Part shown: one piece after another, positions 1 through 11,773 of the stretch
Layout: each line of letters begins with the position of its first letter
Numbering within the stretch: the first letter of the stretch is position 1
Assembly (NCBI GenBank): GCA_021030905.1
Contig: JAGFMI010000001.1
Span: 2,232,001-2,296,000 of the forward strand
DNA: 64,000 nt
Direction: 5' to 3'
Source: Pyrenula massariospora
Taxonomy: Eukaryota; Ascomycota; Eurotiomycetes; Pyrenulales; Pyrenulaceae
Notes under the pieces: generated by a model
What the model was told of the DNA's origin: nothing
What the model saw: the letters and a program-made list of their open reading frames with translations, nothing else
Database searches by the model: none
Position numbers and translations under genes: made by a program

Positions 1-1857
1 CCATTGACTCCCTTCTACGTCATTCCTTTCAATTGTCTCAATTTGCTCCTTGTGACGCCAAAGTATTTGCACAAGCTTTCCCCCAACCTTAAATGCGTCT
101 CCCAATCTTCCCCGCCCTGCTCCTCCTCTCCTTCCTCTCCGTCGCCACCATTACCCTCTCCCACCATATCCATAGCCTCATCCCCCTCCCCTCTCCCTTG
201 CCGTCACCAGCTCAAAAGCAACCAACCCCCTACCCAAACCCCACACTACCTCGTCACGTCATGAAAACCTCAGAGATATTGCGCTACGTATATGTTCTGC
301 ACATGTGTACAAACCGCATCCACCCCGGTGGTACGGGCGGCCTAGGCAGCGGTGCCCATGCCGTGTTCCGTGGAGGTGAGATGCTGGAGGGCGGACGGCA
401 TGGTGCCCTGTAGAGTCACATTACGTGTGTTGTCAACGGGCCTAAAGAAGAGTGGAGGTGAGATCGCTTGGGGGCTTGTACTGTATGGTCGGGGATTGGG
501 TGTGCGGTGGGAAAAGGGGGATGGTGTATGCGGATCCCCTGCCTGGTGTTAAGGGGGTGTGGTGGGTGTACTGGGTTAGTTGAGCGGTCTTGAGGGTCTT
601 ATACCACCTCCGGCGCCGAGTTGGTCTGTGCAGGCGCATTGGTTAAGATGGGATGTCCTTCACCCATCGTAAGGCCGTTGGGTTGGCGTGTGCGGGGATA
701 TTGCCAACTTGTTCTCGTTACCGAGGAGAGGAAGCGGCCAACGCCTTGGTGGAGGATCGTGAGGCTGCCATGCGCTGTGGAACTTGGCGACCGTGGCGTC
801 TGCAACAATTCGGCGTGGGATGTAGGCTCTGGTGAGCTTGGGGTTGATGTGTTGATTTGGGAGTGAGATCAGGGCTCATGGCGCATTCAATGGTCCGCCA
901 GAATAAACAATTCAAAAGTCGAACAAAGGATGAAATCGCTAGCCCCAGAAACATACGGGTGCTGCCAAGAGCAGATTAGCTAGCTGGGCCAGCCTGAGAT
1001 CGTACGGGAAGAATCCCGCTGCAGAGGCTGGTGTCAACCTACAGATATGGGAGAAACAAGGTTACAATTCTTTCGCGAGCGGTGTGTAAAAGTGGGGTGC
1101 GAGAATTAACAAGCCAGCCGACATGGGCACGCCAAATGTGAGGGTTTTCTCAATGGTAGCAATACATTTGCACATCAAGTGCTCAGGCTTTATTAGCCCA
1201 AGTAAGGTGGCGAAATCGAAGTCCGGGCCACTTCCCCTCACAAGTCATATCATATTGTTTGTGAGGGGAAGTGACCCGGACTTCGATTTCACCTTTACAA
1301 GTAAACTTTCAAAGAGGGATTTAGGGCTATCCATTAGCGGCTTAGGGATGACACGTAAGACCTTCACGACTGAGACGCTACCGCGCCAATACTATCCTTC
1401 ACGACTATTATTGCAAACTCTTTTGCCTTCACCGTCGTCCTATCCTGTTTCCCCTAGCTGTCTCTCGCCAGTCGGCGGGATACCCTTTGTCTAAAAGAGG
1501 ATTCTCACCTCCCGGCATAAGTCAGAAAGTTCAATGCATATCTAAGAATACAGTTTGCCCAATCTTTCTATTACATGGGTGACTGAGGTATTCCCTGTTC
1601 GTGTGACTTGACGGTTTGGTAGGCGTTGGTTCGCTGGTGGCGCAAGCGACAATGCCTCCTATGTCGAGGCAATACAATCACTGTGCCTCTAACTTCTCCG
1701 CCGGATACCCTTGCCACGGTCCCTAGTCCCTGGTTTTGCTTCCAGAAGCCATGGTACGAGACTTATGCTTCTATGGAAGATGGAAAATTTGTTTACCATG
1801 AGCTTAAATATTTATCCAGGCTCGCAGGTCCTTTCTCTGCATCGCCGCTGAAAACAT
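1..1857. other. Gene-poor stretch
   Basis: No coding region with plausible splice structure is seen here. Short open frames exist on both strands but have low-complexity (Ser/Pro-rich) or arginine-rich content without conserved motifs. The only clear structure is the foldback hairpin at 1202-1298, listed separately. Confidence 0.6.
1202..1298. repeat. Imperfect inverted repeat (about 41-bp arms, foldback)
   Basis: The left arm (1202-1243) and right arm (1258-1298) are reverse complements with about four mismatches or one- to two-base gaps, separated by a loop of about 14 bases. The shared core includes GAAATCGAAGTCCGGG and CACTTCCCCTCACAA. A stem this long could be a foldback or MITE-like element, or the two joined ends of a larger element that has lost its interior. 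No coding sequence lies inside. No target-site duplication is certain, though CAAGTAA occurs next to both outer ends. Confidence 0.8.
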
Positions 1858-3267
1858 ATGGGTCTGCTTAGGATCCTGGTGCTCACCCTCACACTAATTG
1901 TGATCCGCGTTTCCGTTGCACAGTATACCTACTGGATCGATGAAACATGTCGTCAAAATGCGCATTTTTGGGCAGCCTTTGATGATTTCCAGTCGATGGC
2001 ACAAAGTGCTCACAACAGATTATCCAATAATGACACATTGCAACGCCAATATTTTAATCGCCTTCTCGTTCCGCCAAATGTACCTAATCTTGACTCTCAA
2101 ACTTCTGTCAATCAAGTAAAAGGTCAATAGTAATTTATGTCTTGAAGTCTAAGTCCTAGTTATCTAATGTGTATCTTTATTCAGAATATCTTTCTCAAAT
2201 ATACTCTATGCATTCAATTACACACCGAAGCTCGGCAAACTATCGATATTACTGTGATAACGACCGCCGAGATCCAGATCCGGCTGGTCCTGGCCGATGG
2301 AAACTAGCACAAGACCCCCAAACAGCTCCTGCTGCATACATACCGCAACGACTTCGGGTCGGGTTACAGCTCGCAGAAGAGGGCCAGATCCGATTTGAGC
2401 CAGAGCAGCGTGAGCAATTGCCAGAATGGTACGATAGCGACAACGGGATGTGAGAAAGCAAAAGCGCCGATGATTCTATTGTCTCCTGACGAAACATTTC
2501 TCCTATCTAGGTCAGCGGGTGGCTCTTTAGGCTGTCAAGGAGATCTTCGCAACCGAGCGGTGACGTATTTGAAGACCAATGACCGCATCAGCGGAAACGA
2601 GGCGCCGCTTCAGAACCCCAAAAGGGCTACTGTAACGGTTCGTTACGGCCTTTTCAGCTTCAATATCCCTTTTCACTCACTACAGTACTCTTTGTGTTAG
2701 GTGTGCGATACTCAGCTTCGCATTGGGGGGCCTAGCTTTAATGATATGCGCAACCCGGAAGATCCAGAGACCATGATTTCCATTCATCTATTTCCATGGT
2801 TCACTTCTTTTCTCCTATTGCAGCAGGTTCGTTATCTCTGCCTCATCATGCCTCTCTGCTTCTGGACTGACATCAAGACCGTGTCTAGACCTTTTTGATG
2901 CCCCCATTTGACCGTGAGATGAAGTCCCGCCCGCACTCGTGCCAGAACTTCTCAAAACTGTCCTTCTTCGTCTTCCTCTTCTTCTTTTTCCTTTTCCCAG
3001 GACAGCACATTGCCCTCACCCAAAAACGTCGACCAGTATATTGGCTAACAAGCTCACATAGGGGAGGACCAACCTTCTAGCCTTCCTGGACATGGCCCGA
3101 TGGCCCGGGACTGGGAAGCTGTTACATACCTGCCGCCTCACCAAAGAATCAAGAACCCGTCGAATTATGCCTTTTTCGCCCTGCTGGCACTTCTTGCGGA
3201 TAAAGGATGGAGGTTACATTGGCTTGGTGAACTGGCGGAACGTGGGATACTGGAACGGATTCCGTGA
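1858..3267 (+). CDS. Secreted M35-like (zincin) metallopeptidase homologue, possibly non-functional
   Basis: Homologue of the gene at 54787-56157. Exons 1858-2122, 2185-2449, 2511-2637 and one starting at 2701 splice in frame; exon 1 has exactly the length (265 nt) and end phase of exon 1 of the other gene. Residues 1-21 form a signal peptide ending near VAQYTYW. Shared marks are YYCDND followed by an RW, WYDSDNGM (W.DIDNGM in the partner), and ATVT|VCD split by an intron at the same place as ATIT|VCD in the partner. The C-terminal part is read at about 3065-3267: NPSNYAFFALLALLADKGW, then stop. Between about 2780 and 3060 I could not find the HExxH zinc motif or a convincing exon, so the middle may be degraded or wrongly spliced. 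The function would be an extracellular zinc protease; family assignment rests on the partner gene. Confidence 0.6.
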
Positions 3268-3665
3268 TCTTGGTGGCTCTCACGCCTCGTGAAGAAATAA
3301 AGATTGTAGACAAGCTCTATCTAGCGTTGATTCATCCCTTCGCCTATCCAGCATTTCTGTCGTGCGCCCTCGGTGCGGGTTGTCCCACATTTCTCCCCTT
3401 ATCCTTGCTTCTTGCTTTGGTTTATGGCCATGATCCCGTCCCATGATACATTCGCCTTCTCCATTGTGCCCATTGGCGTGCTGCCCCGTCGCTCTCAAAT
3501 CTTTCTTGGTTTGCGTCTCAATTAAATGGCCCTTTGCAGATTTGGGCACCTCCTGTGCTCCTTTTACTAGTATTGTATGCCTCCATCTTCATCCTCGTAA
3601 CTTAACAGCTAGCTGGTAAGTGGACAATCGTGCTCCATATGCACACGCTCGACATGGTCTGGAGT

Positions 3666-3750
3666 GTCTACAACTATGCCTTTTTCACGGTGCCGGATTA
3701 CGGATGGCTGCTGAATGCCGAGAGGGATGATAAGTGGACAAGGTACCTAG
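3666..3750 (+). pseudogene. Fragment resembling the metallopeptidase C-terminus
   Basis: One frame reads YNYAFFTVPDYGWLLNAE, resembling the NPSNYAFF...ADKGWRL end of the gene just upstream and NADNFVYY...ADYGWRL of the gene at 54787-56157. It lies about 400 bases past the stop at 3267, with no supporting exon around it, so it looks like a leftover of a tandem duplication. It could also be chance similarity over about 20 residues. Confidence 0.35.
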
Positions 3751-5089
3751 TTGTATTCATTACCTGTCCACTGATCGGCCGGTGGCCACGGTGGGTTCGA
3801 AGTAAAGGATGCGAAGAGACTCGACGACCGTGTGCGCCGATGCAGGTGCTCCTGACCGTCGCTCCTTCCAAAATCCCTCTTGCATGTCCCGCGTCCACCA
3901 CGGATCGGAGATTCCTTCCATCTCTCTAGTGTATATATTACTCCTGTTGCACCTGCACTTACGGTCCGCATGGTGCAGTGGACAATGTTTGGCGTTGCAC
4001 TTTCTCCAGGAGACGTAAAACGAGGTTGGAACTTGGTTAATGTCGGTAAGTGATGGTGTTGTTTACACTATATTTGCCTTCTGCCAAAGGATGAGAAACA
4101 ACCACTCTATGAACGAGCCCAAGGGCACAAAGGCTCGAGATGTTCCTTAAACCACCGTTCTGAACAACAGGACTCGTATTCGTACTGTGAAACATTTGTG
4201 TTGCAGTTAGACTGATCTTCTTGTAGCAGGATGCTAGAGTTCTTTTTTGTGAGAGGTAGGTATGCATTGATCAACTTTTGCTTCTGCGCGAGGTGCAAAA
4301 ACGCGTAGGCAGAACGCCGCGATTCTTTTTCTGCCAAAGTCGCTGTAGACAGTGAAATCATTTCCTAGTTGGTAGCAAGACATTGCCCGTGGATTTCAAC
4401 GGCATGGAGAAAGGAACGAAGACGAAGATTGGGCGGGCCCGAAGCTTCCAAATAGTACAAGTGTGATACCAAAAACATGCCATCGGAAGCGTCGATTGTC
4501 AAGATTGGCAATGCAATCATATTCGGTAGGCAGTCGCCCACCAGGTCGCGAGAGCACTTTTGTCTATGCCCAGCCTGACGAGAACTTGCTTATGTACAAG
4601 GTGAAAACCGAAAGTTAAAACCCGAAAGGTGACATCAACTACCATTTATCGTAATGATGAACGGAAATAAAAAATCCCGAAAAGGCATTCCATCATTCAT
4701 TTCCACATAGATTCCGAAATCGGCGGCTGCGCAAAGGGGAAAAGCGCTCAACATGCACCGTCGCTGTAAGTGCTCGAAAAGCGCCGTAAACATACATCCC
4801 ATCAGCAGTGGCGCAAAAAGAAAAGCGCTCAAGACGTTCATGCTGACAAAGGGAACAAGGAAGAAATGACACCACGACGCCATCGCTAACAGCACACAGA
4901 AAGGGAAAGGAGGAAGAAGACCCGAGAACCTCCGCTCGTTTTTCGTCCCCTGCGAGGTCAGCAATGCATCCCTCCCCCGCGGTTGGGGAAAGGGGAGGGG
5001 AGGGATGCTTATGCGTCCTCCCTCGGCAGGAGTTGGGGAAGTGGTCGGAATTTCTGCTTCCTTTTTTTGACAATTGAGGCGGTCTGATT
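3751..5089. other. Intergenic, no gene seen
   Basis: No supported coding sequence. At 4736-4846 the segment GAAAAGCGCTCAA recurs twice about 80 bases apart in similar surroundings. The G-rich hairpin at 4966-5008 lies just past the 3' end of the next minus-strand gene. Confidence 0.6.
4966..5008. other. 12-bp inverted repeat enclosing a G-quadruplex motif
   Basis: GCATCCCTCCCC (4966-4977) and GGGGAGGGATGC (4997-5008) are perfect reverse complements. The right side carries four G-runs at 4985-5004 with loops of 3, 1 and 1 bases, a textbook intramolecular quadruplex motif on the plus strand. It sits about 80 bases beyond the stop codon of the minus-strand gene ending at 5090, so a role in its 3' end formation is possible but unproven. 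Confidence 0.7.
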
Positions 5090-6797
5090 TTATTTGGTGA
5101 TGTTTGGGGGCGCTTTTTCAGCCACTACAGGCTTTTTGCGTGTCTTGAGGTGGTTTTCGGTGTCGTTCATGCTATTCTTTAGAGAAGACGAAGTAGTAGC
5201 GAGGTCGCGCTTTCGCGGACGATGTTTTCGAAATGGCAAGACATTGCTGGCGGACCCGGGGCCAGGGCTGCTGTTATGGCGGGGACGGGTCGTCGGGCGG
5301 GAGGGTGAAGTGCTGGTTGCCGTGCTTGTCATGGGCACAGAAGATGGTGGTGGATCTTGGCTGGAAGACGGCAGGGGGGCTGCCGTTGAGTTCTCCGAAT
5401 CTGTAATAGAGACATGCGGATCGTCGTCGAGTTTTGGGCTGTTGCTTTTGCTGGAGTAATGGATGACACTATCTGTGGAAGACACTGGCCAGACAATGTC
5501 TGTAGGATCTGTGCCTGGCTTATAGGCGGGAATCGGGCATATATTGGGTTGGTGGGAAGGTGGAGGAGAGTTTGGGTGTGGAGTGGGGTTAAGATTTGAG
5601 GGAAGAGTCAGATGAGCGGTGGAATTGTCAAGGAGGGGATGAGAAGAGGATGGAGGGGAGGGTGATGATGATGGGAGTCGAAAGGATGGTAGAGGGGAAT
5701 TCGGGCTTGCCGTGGAGGAGGGAGAAGGAGATGAGAGCCCAGGAGGCGAAGAAGGTTGCGTAGGAGAAGAGGGACGAATAAGATTGGAAAGGTGTGAAGA
5801 AGAAGAGTGTGAAGAGGGAAGGTGGATGGAGGAGGAGGAAGCCGGAACGGGAGATGTGGACAAAGAATAAGATGAATTAGCAACGGTCGTCTCCTCCTTA
5901 TATCCGTTAGCCCCAAGACGTCCCTGAAACATATTGATCGCTTAGTAAAGTCTTTGGGGTTCAGCAAAGCACTAGAAACGTACCACTCTGTTCATGAGAC
6001 AATGCGATTTTCTGGTCGCCAGGACGACACTGCATGCTGTTTCGGCTTTAGGGCGTTTCGCATGATTTGCTCGGGGACGGCTGTACAAATTGTCGTTATC
6101 GATATCGGAGTCCGTTGTGTCCATGATTTCAAGCTCTCCAGAGTTGCTAGGATCAGAAAACCTTCTGCCACAAGCGAGCCGCCCTCTGCCACGTGTCGAT
6201 TGTTGGCGACAAGGGTCCGTCCTTCGCTTTTTGCGACGACTTGGGACATAGGTTAGTCTGTGAAATCCACGCTCGGTGAGGGAAGGTTAGACTTACCGAA
6301 TCAAGACACGTTCTTGATCAGATCTGTCCTCTTCGGAAGAAGAATCGTCACCACTGTCTTCCCGTTCACGGCGGCGGCTCACTAGGCTTCTTGAGGGCAG
6401 GGGAGGTAGCTGGAGGGCGCTGCGTAATCGTTCAGCTTTCACGGAAGCCTGCCAACGCTGATGCTCCTCAATCTGGTCGACTATTCTGGCAATGTTCTGG
6501 CGAAAGAATCCTAAGACAATATTAAAAGCTGTGTACCAATGGACTACCAAAAGATGCTGACGTCGTATGTCGTCCTCTGTTGCTTGATTGCCATACAACT
6601 CGGCGACCCGATCGTAGTTCACCTTCAACAGTGGTCAGTCTCGAGTCTCACATGAACAAACGTGACGCAAGAGATGGTAAAAGAAGAGAGTGAAAATGAC
6701 TCACATTTTGGTTCCCGGCAATGAACATGCTCGCTACCAGCCTCTTGATGTTGCCGATAGAATCCCAAGGGATGTGTGAGATCGAGTTGATAGACAT
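5090..6797 (-). CDS. Myb/SANT-like protein with long Ser/Pro-rich tail
   Basis: Five exons (6797-6705, 6622-6562, 6510-6297, 6257-5984, 5923-5090) give 491 residues. Residues 9-65 form a Myb/SANT-like fold: IPWDS, the hydrophobic helix NIKRLVASMF, YDRVAELYG, TEDDIRR, then FFRQNIARIVDQIEEHQRW. A 51-nt intron (donor GTCAGC) inside the third helix restores the expected helix; reading through it does not. Next come an acidic-basic stretch (SRRRERED...SSSEEDRS), a basic segment, and about 280 residues dominated by Ser and Pro, ending with KHRPRKRD and KTRKKPVV basic clusters that suggest a nuclear location. It probably binds DNA or chromatin, but I know of no named orthologue. Same fold class as the genes at 8359, 34173, 35412, 38138-39149 and 46789. 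Confidence 0.7.
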
Positions 6798-8358
6798 TGG
6801 TAAACGGATTGATTGAGCATATGAAGAGAGGGAAATAGGTTGTGATCTGAATAGAGTACGGAAGAAATGCTCGATGGAGAGCAGGGGAAAAGGGGAAAGG
6901 AGACAGGACTTGCTAAAGTTGTCTGAATAAAGCGGGTTGCCAATGGAAGAACGGGGGAGGGAAAGCAAAAAGAGAAGACAAGCTGGATGGTGAGAACGAA
7001 AGGTTGAGAAGTGTAGAAATCAGTCGATGGGGAGAGACTATCTTATATGCCACAAGAGACAGAAAGTGCTCAAGCACATTATCGGAACACGTCTGAAAAG
7101 AGCTGCAGACGCGCAACAGGCAAAGGCAATCTCGCTGCTTTTGGCGACGTTGAGACGGGAGACCCTGCTGCGGATTGGAGAGACAGCTGAGAGGAAGTCT
7201 CAATGGGATCGAGCCTCCAATCAAGGACATGTACTCGAATTGAGTCACGGGAACAGTGTCTGCACGATAGGCTATTGTTTCAAAGCAAGCAGGAGACCGA
7301 TGAAAAATTTTGCGCATTGGCAGACTTCAAGACGTGAGAGCAAATCAAAGCGACGAGCAATCGAGCGAAGGCGATGAGCGACAGAGCAGCAGCTCAAAGA
7401 GGTAGCCTCATCTATGCAGGAACACTGGTAGCCGCCAGTCATGGTCCAAACCAAAATCGTAGATTGCCCTCTCTTACTTCGAAGACTTCTCTTTCCTGAT
7501 AACGTCTTCGGTTCTCTCTCTCTCGATCCAATCTTCGTCTGGCTGTGGTTCGGAAGCCTCAGTAGCTCTTCTTTGCTCTTCCTTTTGCTTTATTAGGGAG
7601 ACCTGAAAATGTCGAGATGGAAGAGATGAAGTCCAAAGAACGTCGGCAGCCGAAGTGGCGCGCATTAGCGTGTCTCGCGGAGGGTGGGTTAGACATGCTA
7701 GTGTGCGACGTCGTACAAGAGAAAGCAAACGGCCATGGATGAGTGCTTAGGCCTGCACAACATACAGAACATATGGCTGGCACTCTTGACGGTCATTCGC
7801 TTGACTGGGCCAACGTCGATGCGCGAGACTGGCGCCAAATTTTGATCCGTCCAGAACTGAAGCCAATGCGGGCAATAACCAGGGACCGCTGTGTGAGATG
7901 TTGTGGATGGAACAGACTTTCCCTTACTAGGCCAGTGCCTCGATCGATGATGACCTCAAAGCCTCAGTATTTGGTCCATGTTGGCCCCTATCCGACTGGT
8001 GGATGGATCGCCAGGATGCAAGACGGGGCAATTTAGGGCAGACGCAGTGAAGAAGATGTGAAAGCCTATGAATGTCCAAAGTGAAGTATTAGCTGCCTCT
8101 TCTTGTCATCCGATCAGAACACTCTTTACTATGATGCCTGGCCCTTGAGCTTCTCTGTCTTTCTATAAATTGACTTTCCTTCGCACCTATCTATCTCAAG
8201 TGCGTAGATATCTCGTTCCTTCACGTTGTCTTGATCAGCCTTACAACCTCCTTTCCCAAGCTTCCTCACACAAGAGCAGGTCCCAAGTAGACTTCTCACA
8301 CATTGCGCTAGGTCTATTGCGTGTGCTGTCACTCATCAGACTCGGATCCTCGCCAAAA
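6798..8358. other. Intergenic, no gene seen
   Basis: This holds the upstream regions of two divergent Myb/SANT-like genes (minus-strand start 6797, plus-strand start 8359). Open frames on both strands lack motifs or splice logic. The pyrimidine-rich stretch at about 8100-8300 is a plausible promoter and 5' leader of the next gene. Confidence 0.5.
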
Positions 8359-9212
8359 ATGGTGAAGTGGGACTCTGACAAAAATCTCTTCGTGGGTCAC
8401 CTCTGACAGAGCTCCGGCATTCCTATCTAACCTAATCTCAAGCTCGTCTTGAAGACGCTAGAGACGCATTGTCCGAGAATGACACCTAATGCAGCCGCGA
8501 TCATTGATTGCTGGCGTAAGACTCATCCTTCACAGATCTTACATTACTGCCACTGACGCACCAGCTTCTAGCGAATGAGTTTGGCGAAAAGCCGACGAAG
8601 CGCGCTATACAGGAACAATGGCCCAAGGTTCGAGCCTTGAGTCACAAAGGCAAGGGAGGCAATGCATCGTCCACGAATGGCGTGAGTCCAATCAAGGGCA
8701 AGGCCCCGATCTCCGCTGCTCGCGTGAAAAAGGATACCGGAGACGAGCCTATCAAGCCCGAGGGTAAGATACGCTCCACTTGTCCCTTTATCAGCTATGA
8801 TATATCCTAGCCCCTCTCCCCAGCATCCGAAAATGATCCTCCCCACACAGGAGACCCCACCAGTTCTGACAGCGACGAGCTCGTCCTCCCCTCCATCCGC
8901 ACCTTCCTCAGCACCCCAAAGAAGCCCGTCCTCCCCACCACCGAGCTCGGCCTCCCCACCCCCAACTCCAGCGCTAAGCGCAGCCGCGAGACCGTACGGA
9001 GGGCAACGGGCGGGTGGGCGCGGCGAAGGGCTAACGGGGACGACGACGACGGGGATATGACTGAGGAAGAGGACGGGGAGTCGGATGGTGGGGCGGCGCT
9101 GTCGGCGATGAGGAAGATACCAACTCGAGGTCAGCGGGTTGCGACGTATAAGGAGGGAAGCTTTGAGGGCGAGGAAGAGAGCGATGTTAGTGAATATGGG
9201 GTTACGAGTTAG
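8359..9212 (+). CDS. Small Myb/SANT-like nuclear protein
   Basis: Four exons (8359-8391, 8443-8515, 8572-8763, 8824-9212) give 228 residues. The start MVKWDSDKNLF is followed after a first intron by the helix LVLKTLETH, then MTPNAAAI and FGEKPTKRAIQEQWPKVR, the three helices of a Myb/SANT-like unit ending at about residue 56. The remainder is low-complexity: a Lys-rich segment, a Ser/Asp/Glu stretch, a basic patch (AKRSRETVRRATGGWARR) and an acidic end. The third intron's acceptor was chosen at CTTCTAG (8569-8571), because the nearer CAG does not keep the frame. Likely a DNA- or chromatin-binding protein; partner unknown. Confidence 0.75.
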
Positions 9213-10052
9213 ATGCGCTGTTGGGCCATGGGTGGTTTGCGTTGGTGTTTGTGAACGGAAGGTGTGGTGATATGGGAGAAGGGTCGGTGTATACATGCAC
9301 GGATGCGTTAGTTGACGATGGACGAGCTTGAAGAGATGAACAAATGGTCTTGCGCTTTGTCGTAAAGCAAGACGCTTCCGCTCTTTGAAGATAGGTGACA
9401 AGCCGTAGCACATAGCGTTTTCGATGTGGAACAAAAGTGATTTTTGCGACATGCCTTTCTTGCACTTCCAACTTGGCTTATTTGGCAACTCGAATGAATA
9501 AATTCCAGCCTCATCTAATAGTCCTACATCATCGCAGATCGCTTGATTCCGATGCAGCATCCCACATGGATAGACAGCGTTGTAAGAGTATCCAGTGCCC
9601 GCTCGCAATATGCGGCGGTCAGCACGACAACCATCGCCCTTGACCGCAGCATCCTTTCACCAGATCGCTCTCCCGCCGGAACGAAACCACGTTCTCTCAT
9701 GCGATCCGCCTGGCTGCATCACACCGCCCCACGAAGACGTGTGATATATTCGCCAAAGCAGCCGATCGTTAGACATAAAAGTTCCCTGCTCCCATAGTGG
9801 CGGTCTTTCCCTGCGCAGACACAACGATGATGACAACGCAAGTGCGAAAACTTCCTTGGGCTTGGCCCGAGCATCTCTTCCGTCAATAGCGGAAGGAGAG
9901 GGTGCGGTGAGGATTACTGTGCATTGGTCTGAGTTGTAACATTTGGTTGGCTAAGCACAGAACGGGGCGCGGATTGGCTTAGAAAACTCGCTCGTTCACA
10001 GCTGAGGCAATGTATTGTATGGTATCTTGAAAGATAAAAAAATGCCTGAAGC
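9213..10052. other. Intergenic, no gene seen
   Basis: Space between two convergent genes (stops at 9212 on plus and 10053 on minus). No supported coding region, RNA gene or repeat was recognised. Confidence 0.5.
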
Positions 10053-11463
10053 TTACGGCTTTTTTCTTCTTAGATACCTGATTAGATAAAGGGCCGCTGC
10101 TGATCCGATCGCAGCCCTCAAAGAGAGCCAAATGACAATAGCCCAGTGCAAACGAGTAAAATAGCCTTCCAGCATTGTGGTTACCAGCATGGTATGGTTT
10201 GGCCGTCCAAGTCCCAGTCCGCTGATACCAACTTCGTTGTTAGGTTTCTTCGTACCATCGACCGCCACAGCAGTAGTGCTATCGTCGACGGCGCTGAGTC
10301 TCTCTCTTCCCCCGTCAGCCAGAGCTTTCCTGGTGTTGACCCTCCGGAGCGAGTATGTGATCAGCCAGAGAATCAGTCGTAGATCTGGATTTGTCAAGGT
10401 AGGATAGGCCCATAGCTTCACTGAATTGTCGCCCGGTGGAAACAAGTCGAGGAAGTCTGCCACCATTCCAAGTGTCAAACCCCACAGTTGGAGGGGCTGT
10501 TCTGTAGGCTGGGGCGGGATTCTATTATGGCCGGTGAACGCGGTAGACATCTTCTCCTTGAAGCGATGAGCGGATCTTTCGGGCATGAAGCCGTCGATCG
10601 ACGAACAATGAAGGGACTCGGACGGTAGTAGTCTGATCGCCGAAAATGTCATCTTGCCAAGCGATGCGCTGAGGATGACGTTGAGTAGCCATCCTCGATC
10701 TTTGGCGATACGTCCAGAAATATCAACTAGTTCTTTTGTTCTTCGCTCAGGCGACAAGAGCGCGCGTAAAGGAACCCACTGGATTGAAGCGACCTCGGAC
10801 GGTTGTGGCCTCAGCTCCACGGGGCCAGGGGTGGTCAGCAGGCAGACAAAAGGACAAAGCACCATGAGCCTGTCAGCCATCAGTCAGTATGGGCGTCTGA
10901 TAGCCTATCTGAGAGGAGGACACTCACGCATATTTTCCCCAGGTGGACGTTACAACTCTCTCTGCAAGGTTGCCGGCGTAGCAGGCAGTTTTTGTCAGGT
11001 CAATTCCCACCTCTTCCAGAGTTTCTCGCACTCCGGCAGCTAGGTCAGAGCTATCTCGGGGATCTCTTCCTCCACCCGGGAGCGCCACATGGCCAGACCA
11101 ACTAAAGTCTTGGTATTAGCACGACACCACTCATACGGGCTGGATTGCTTACCGATCACCAGCTCGCGCAGCTCTTTTGATGAACAGAATCTCTGGATCT
11201 CCTTGTTGCACCCACTCTGTCGAAAATATGTGCCTGATATTTTCCACACATTGCGAAGGCTTCGAAGGACTGAAACCGTGTGGGGGTTCTAGGAACGTTG
11301 CACGGTTCTGTTGTTCAAAGGACGGGCGGACGCGGATGATCAAGACGGTTGAGGCACGCTTTGGGCAATCTGGAGGGTTAGGAACATGAGGGGAGGGGTG
11401 ATGGAGAAGATCAAGAAGAGCTTGTTCGAGCTGCAGAGTCAGCTCACTGACCGGCACACTCAT
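10053..11463 (-). CDS. Nudix hydrolase with C-terminal membrane anchor
   Basis: Three exons (11463-11153, 11101-10928, 10869-10053) give 433 residues. Exon 2 carries the Nudix box: GHVALPGGGRDPRDSSDLAA followed by GVRETLEEVGIDL, with the REXXEE metal-binding core intact. The spacing and the LPGG lead-in resemble the coenzyme A diphosphatase branch (NUDT7/NUDT8, yeast Pcd1), which cleaves CoA or acyl-CoA to phosphopantetheine products; this substrate is inferred. A long C-terminal extension ends in one hydrophobic segment (WAIVIWLSLRAAIGSAAAL) and then RYLRRKKP, which looks like a tail anchor with a basic cytosolic end. The box is split by introns on both sides. It is head-to-head with the VTC gene (310 bases between starts). 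Confidence 0.85.
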
Positions 11464-11773
11464 CTTCCAGCGGACGCTTTCTCTCTCTCATCTCGAACAA
11501 GCAGCTGAGAAAGTTGTCGGCGTCGGTCATCTCCGAGGCTCGCAAAGTTGGAGAATCGGCCGAATATCAACCGAAGCCTCTCCGCCGCGTGCTCCGCGGG
11601 ATCACGATGATTCGTTGGCACCTACTCTCCCCAATTAACCTCAAGCTAGTGAACATCGCTCTATCGTTGCCATGAATCATGTCTTGAACAAACAATAAGA
11701 GGCATCATAGCGACTTATCTATCTGCAAAGTACTATCCATCACGCCCCGAGAAACTCACCTTAATCCAAGAAA

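Noticed and set aside
610-700. tRNA-like string (CGCCGAGTTGGTCT resembling an A box, followed by a GATGGG/CCCATC stem)
   Set aside because: No acceptable B box (GGTTCRANNCC), the anticodon loop would be ten bases, and no acceptor stem pairs.
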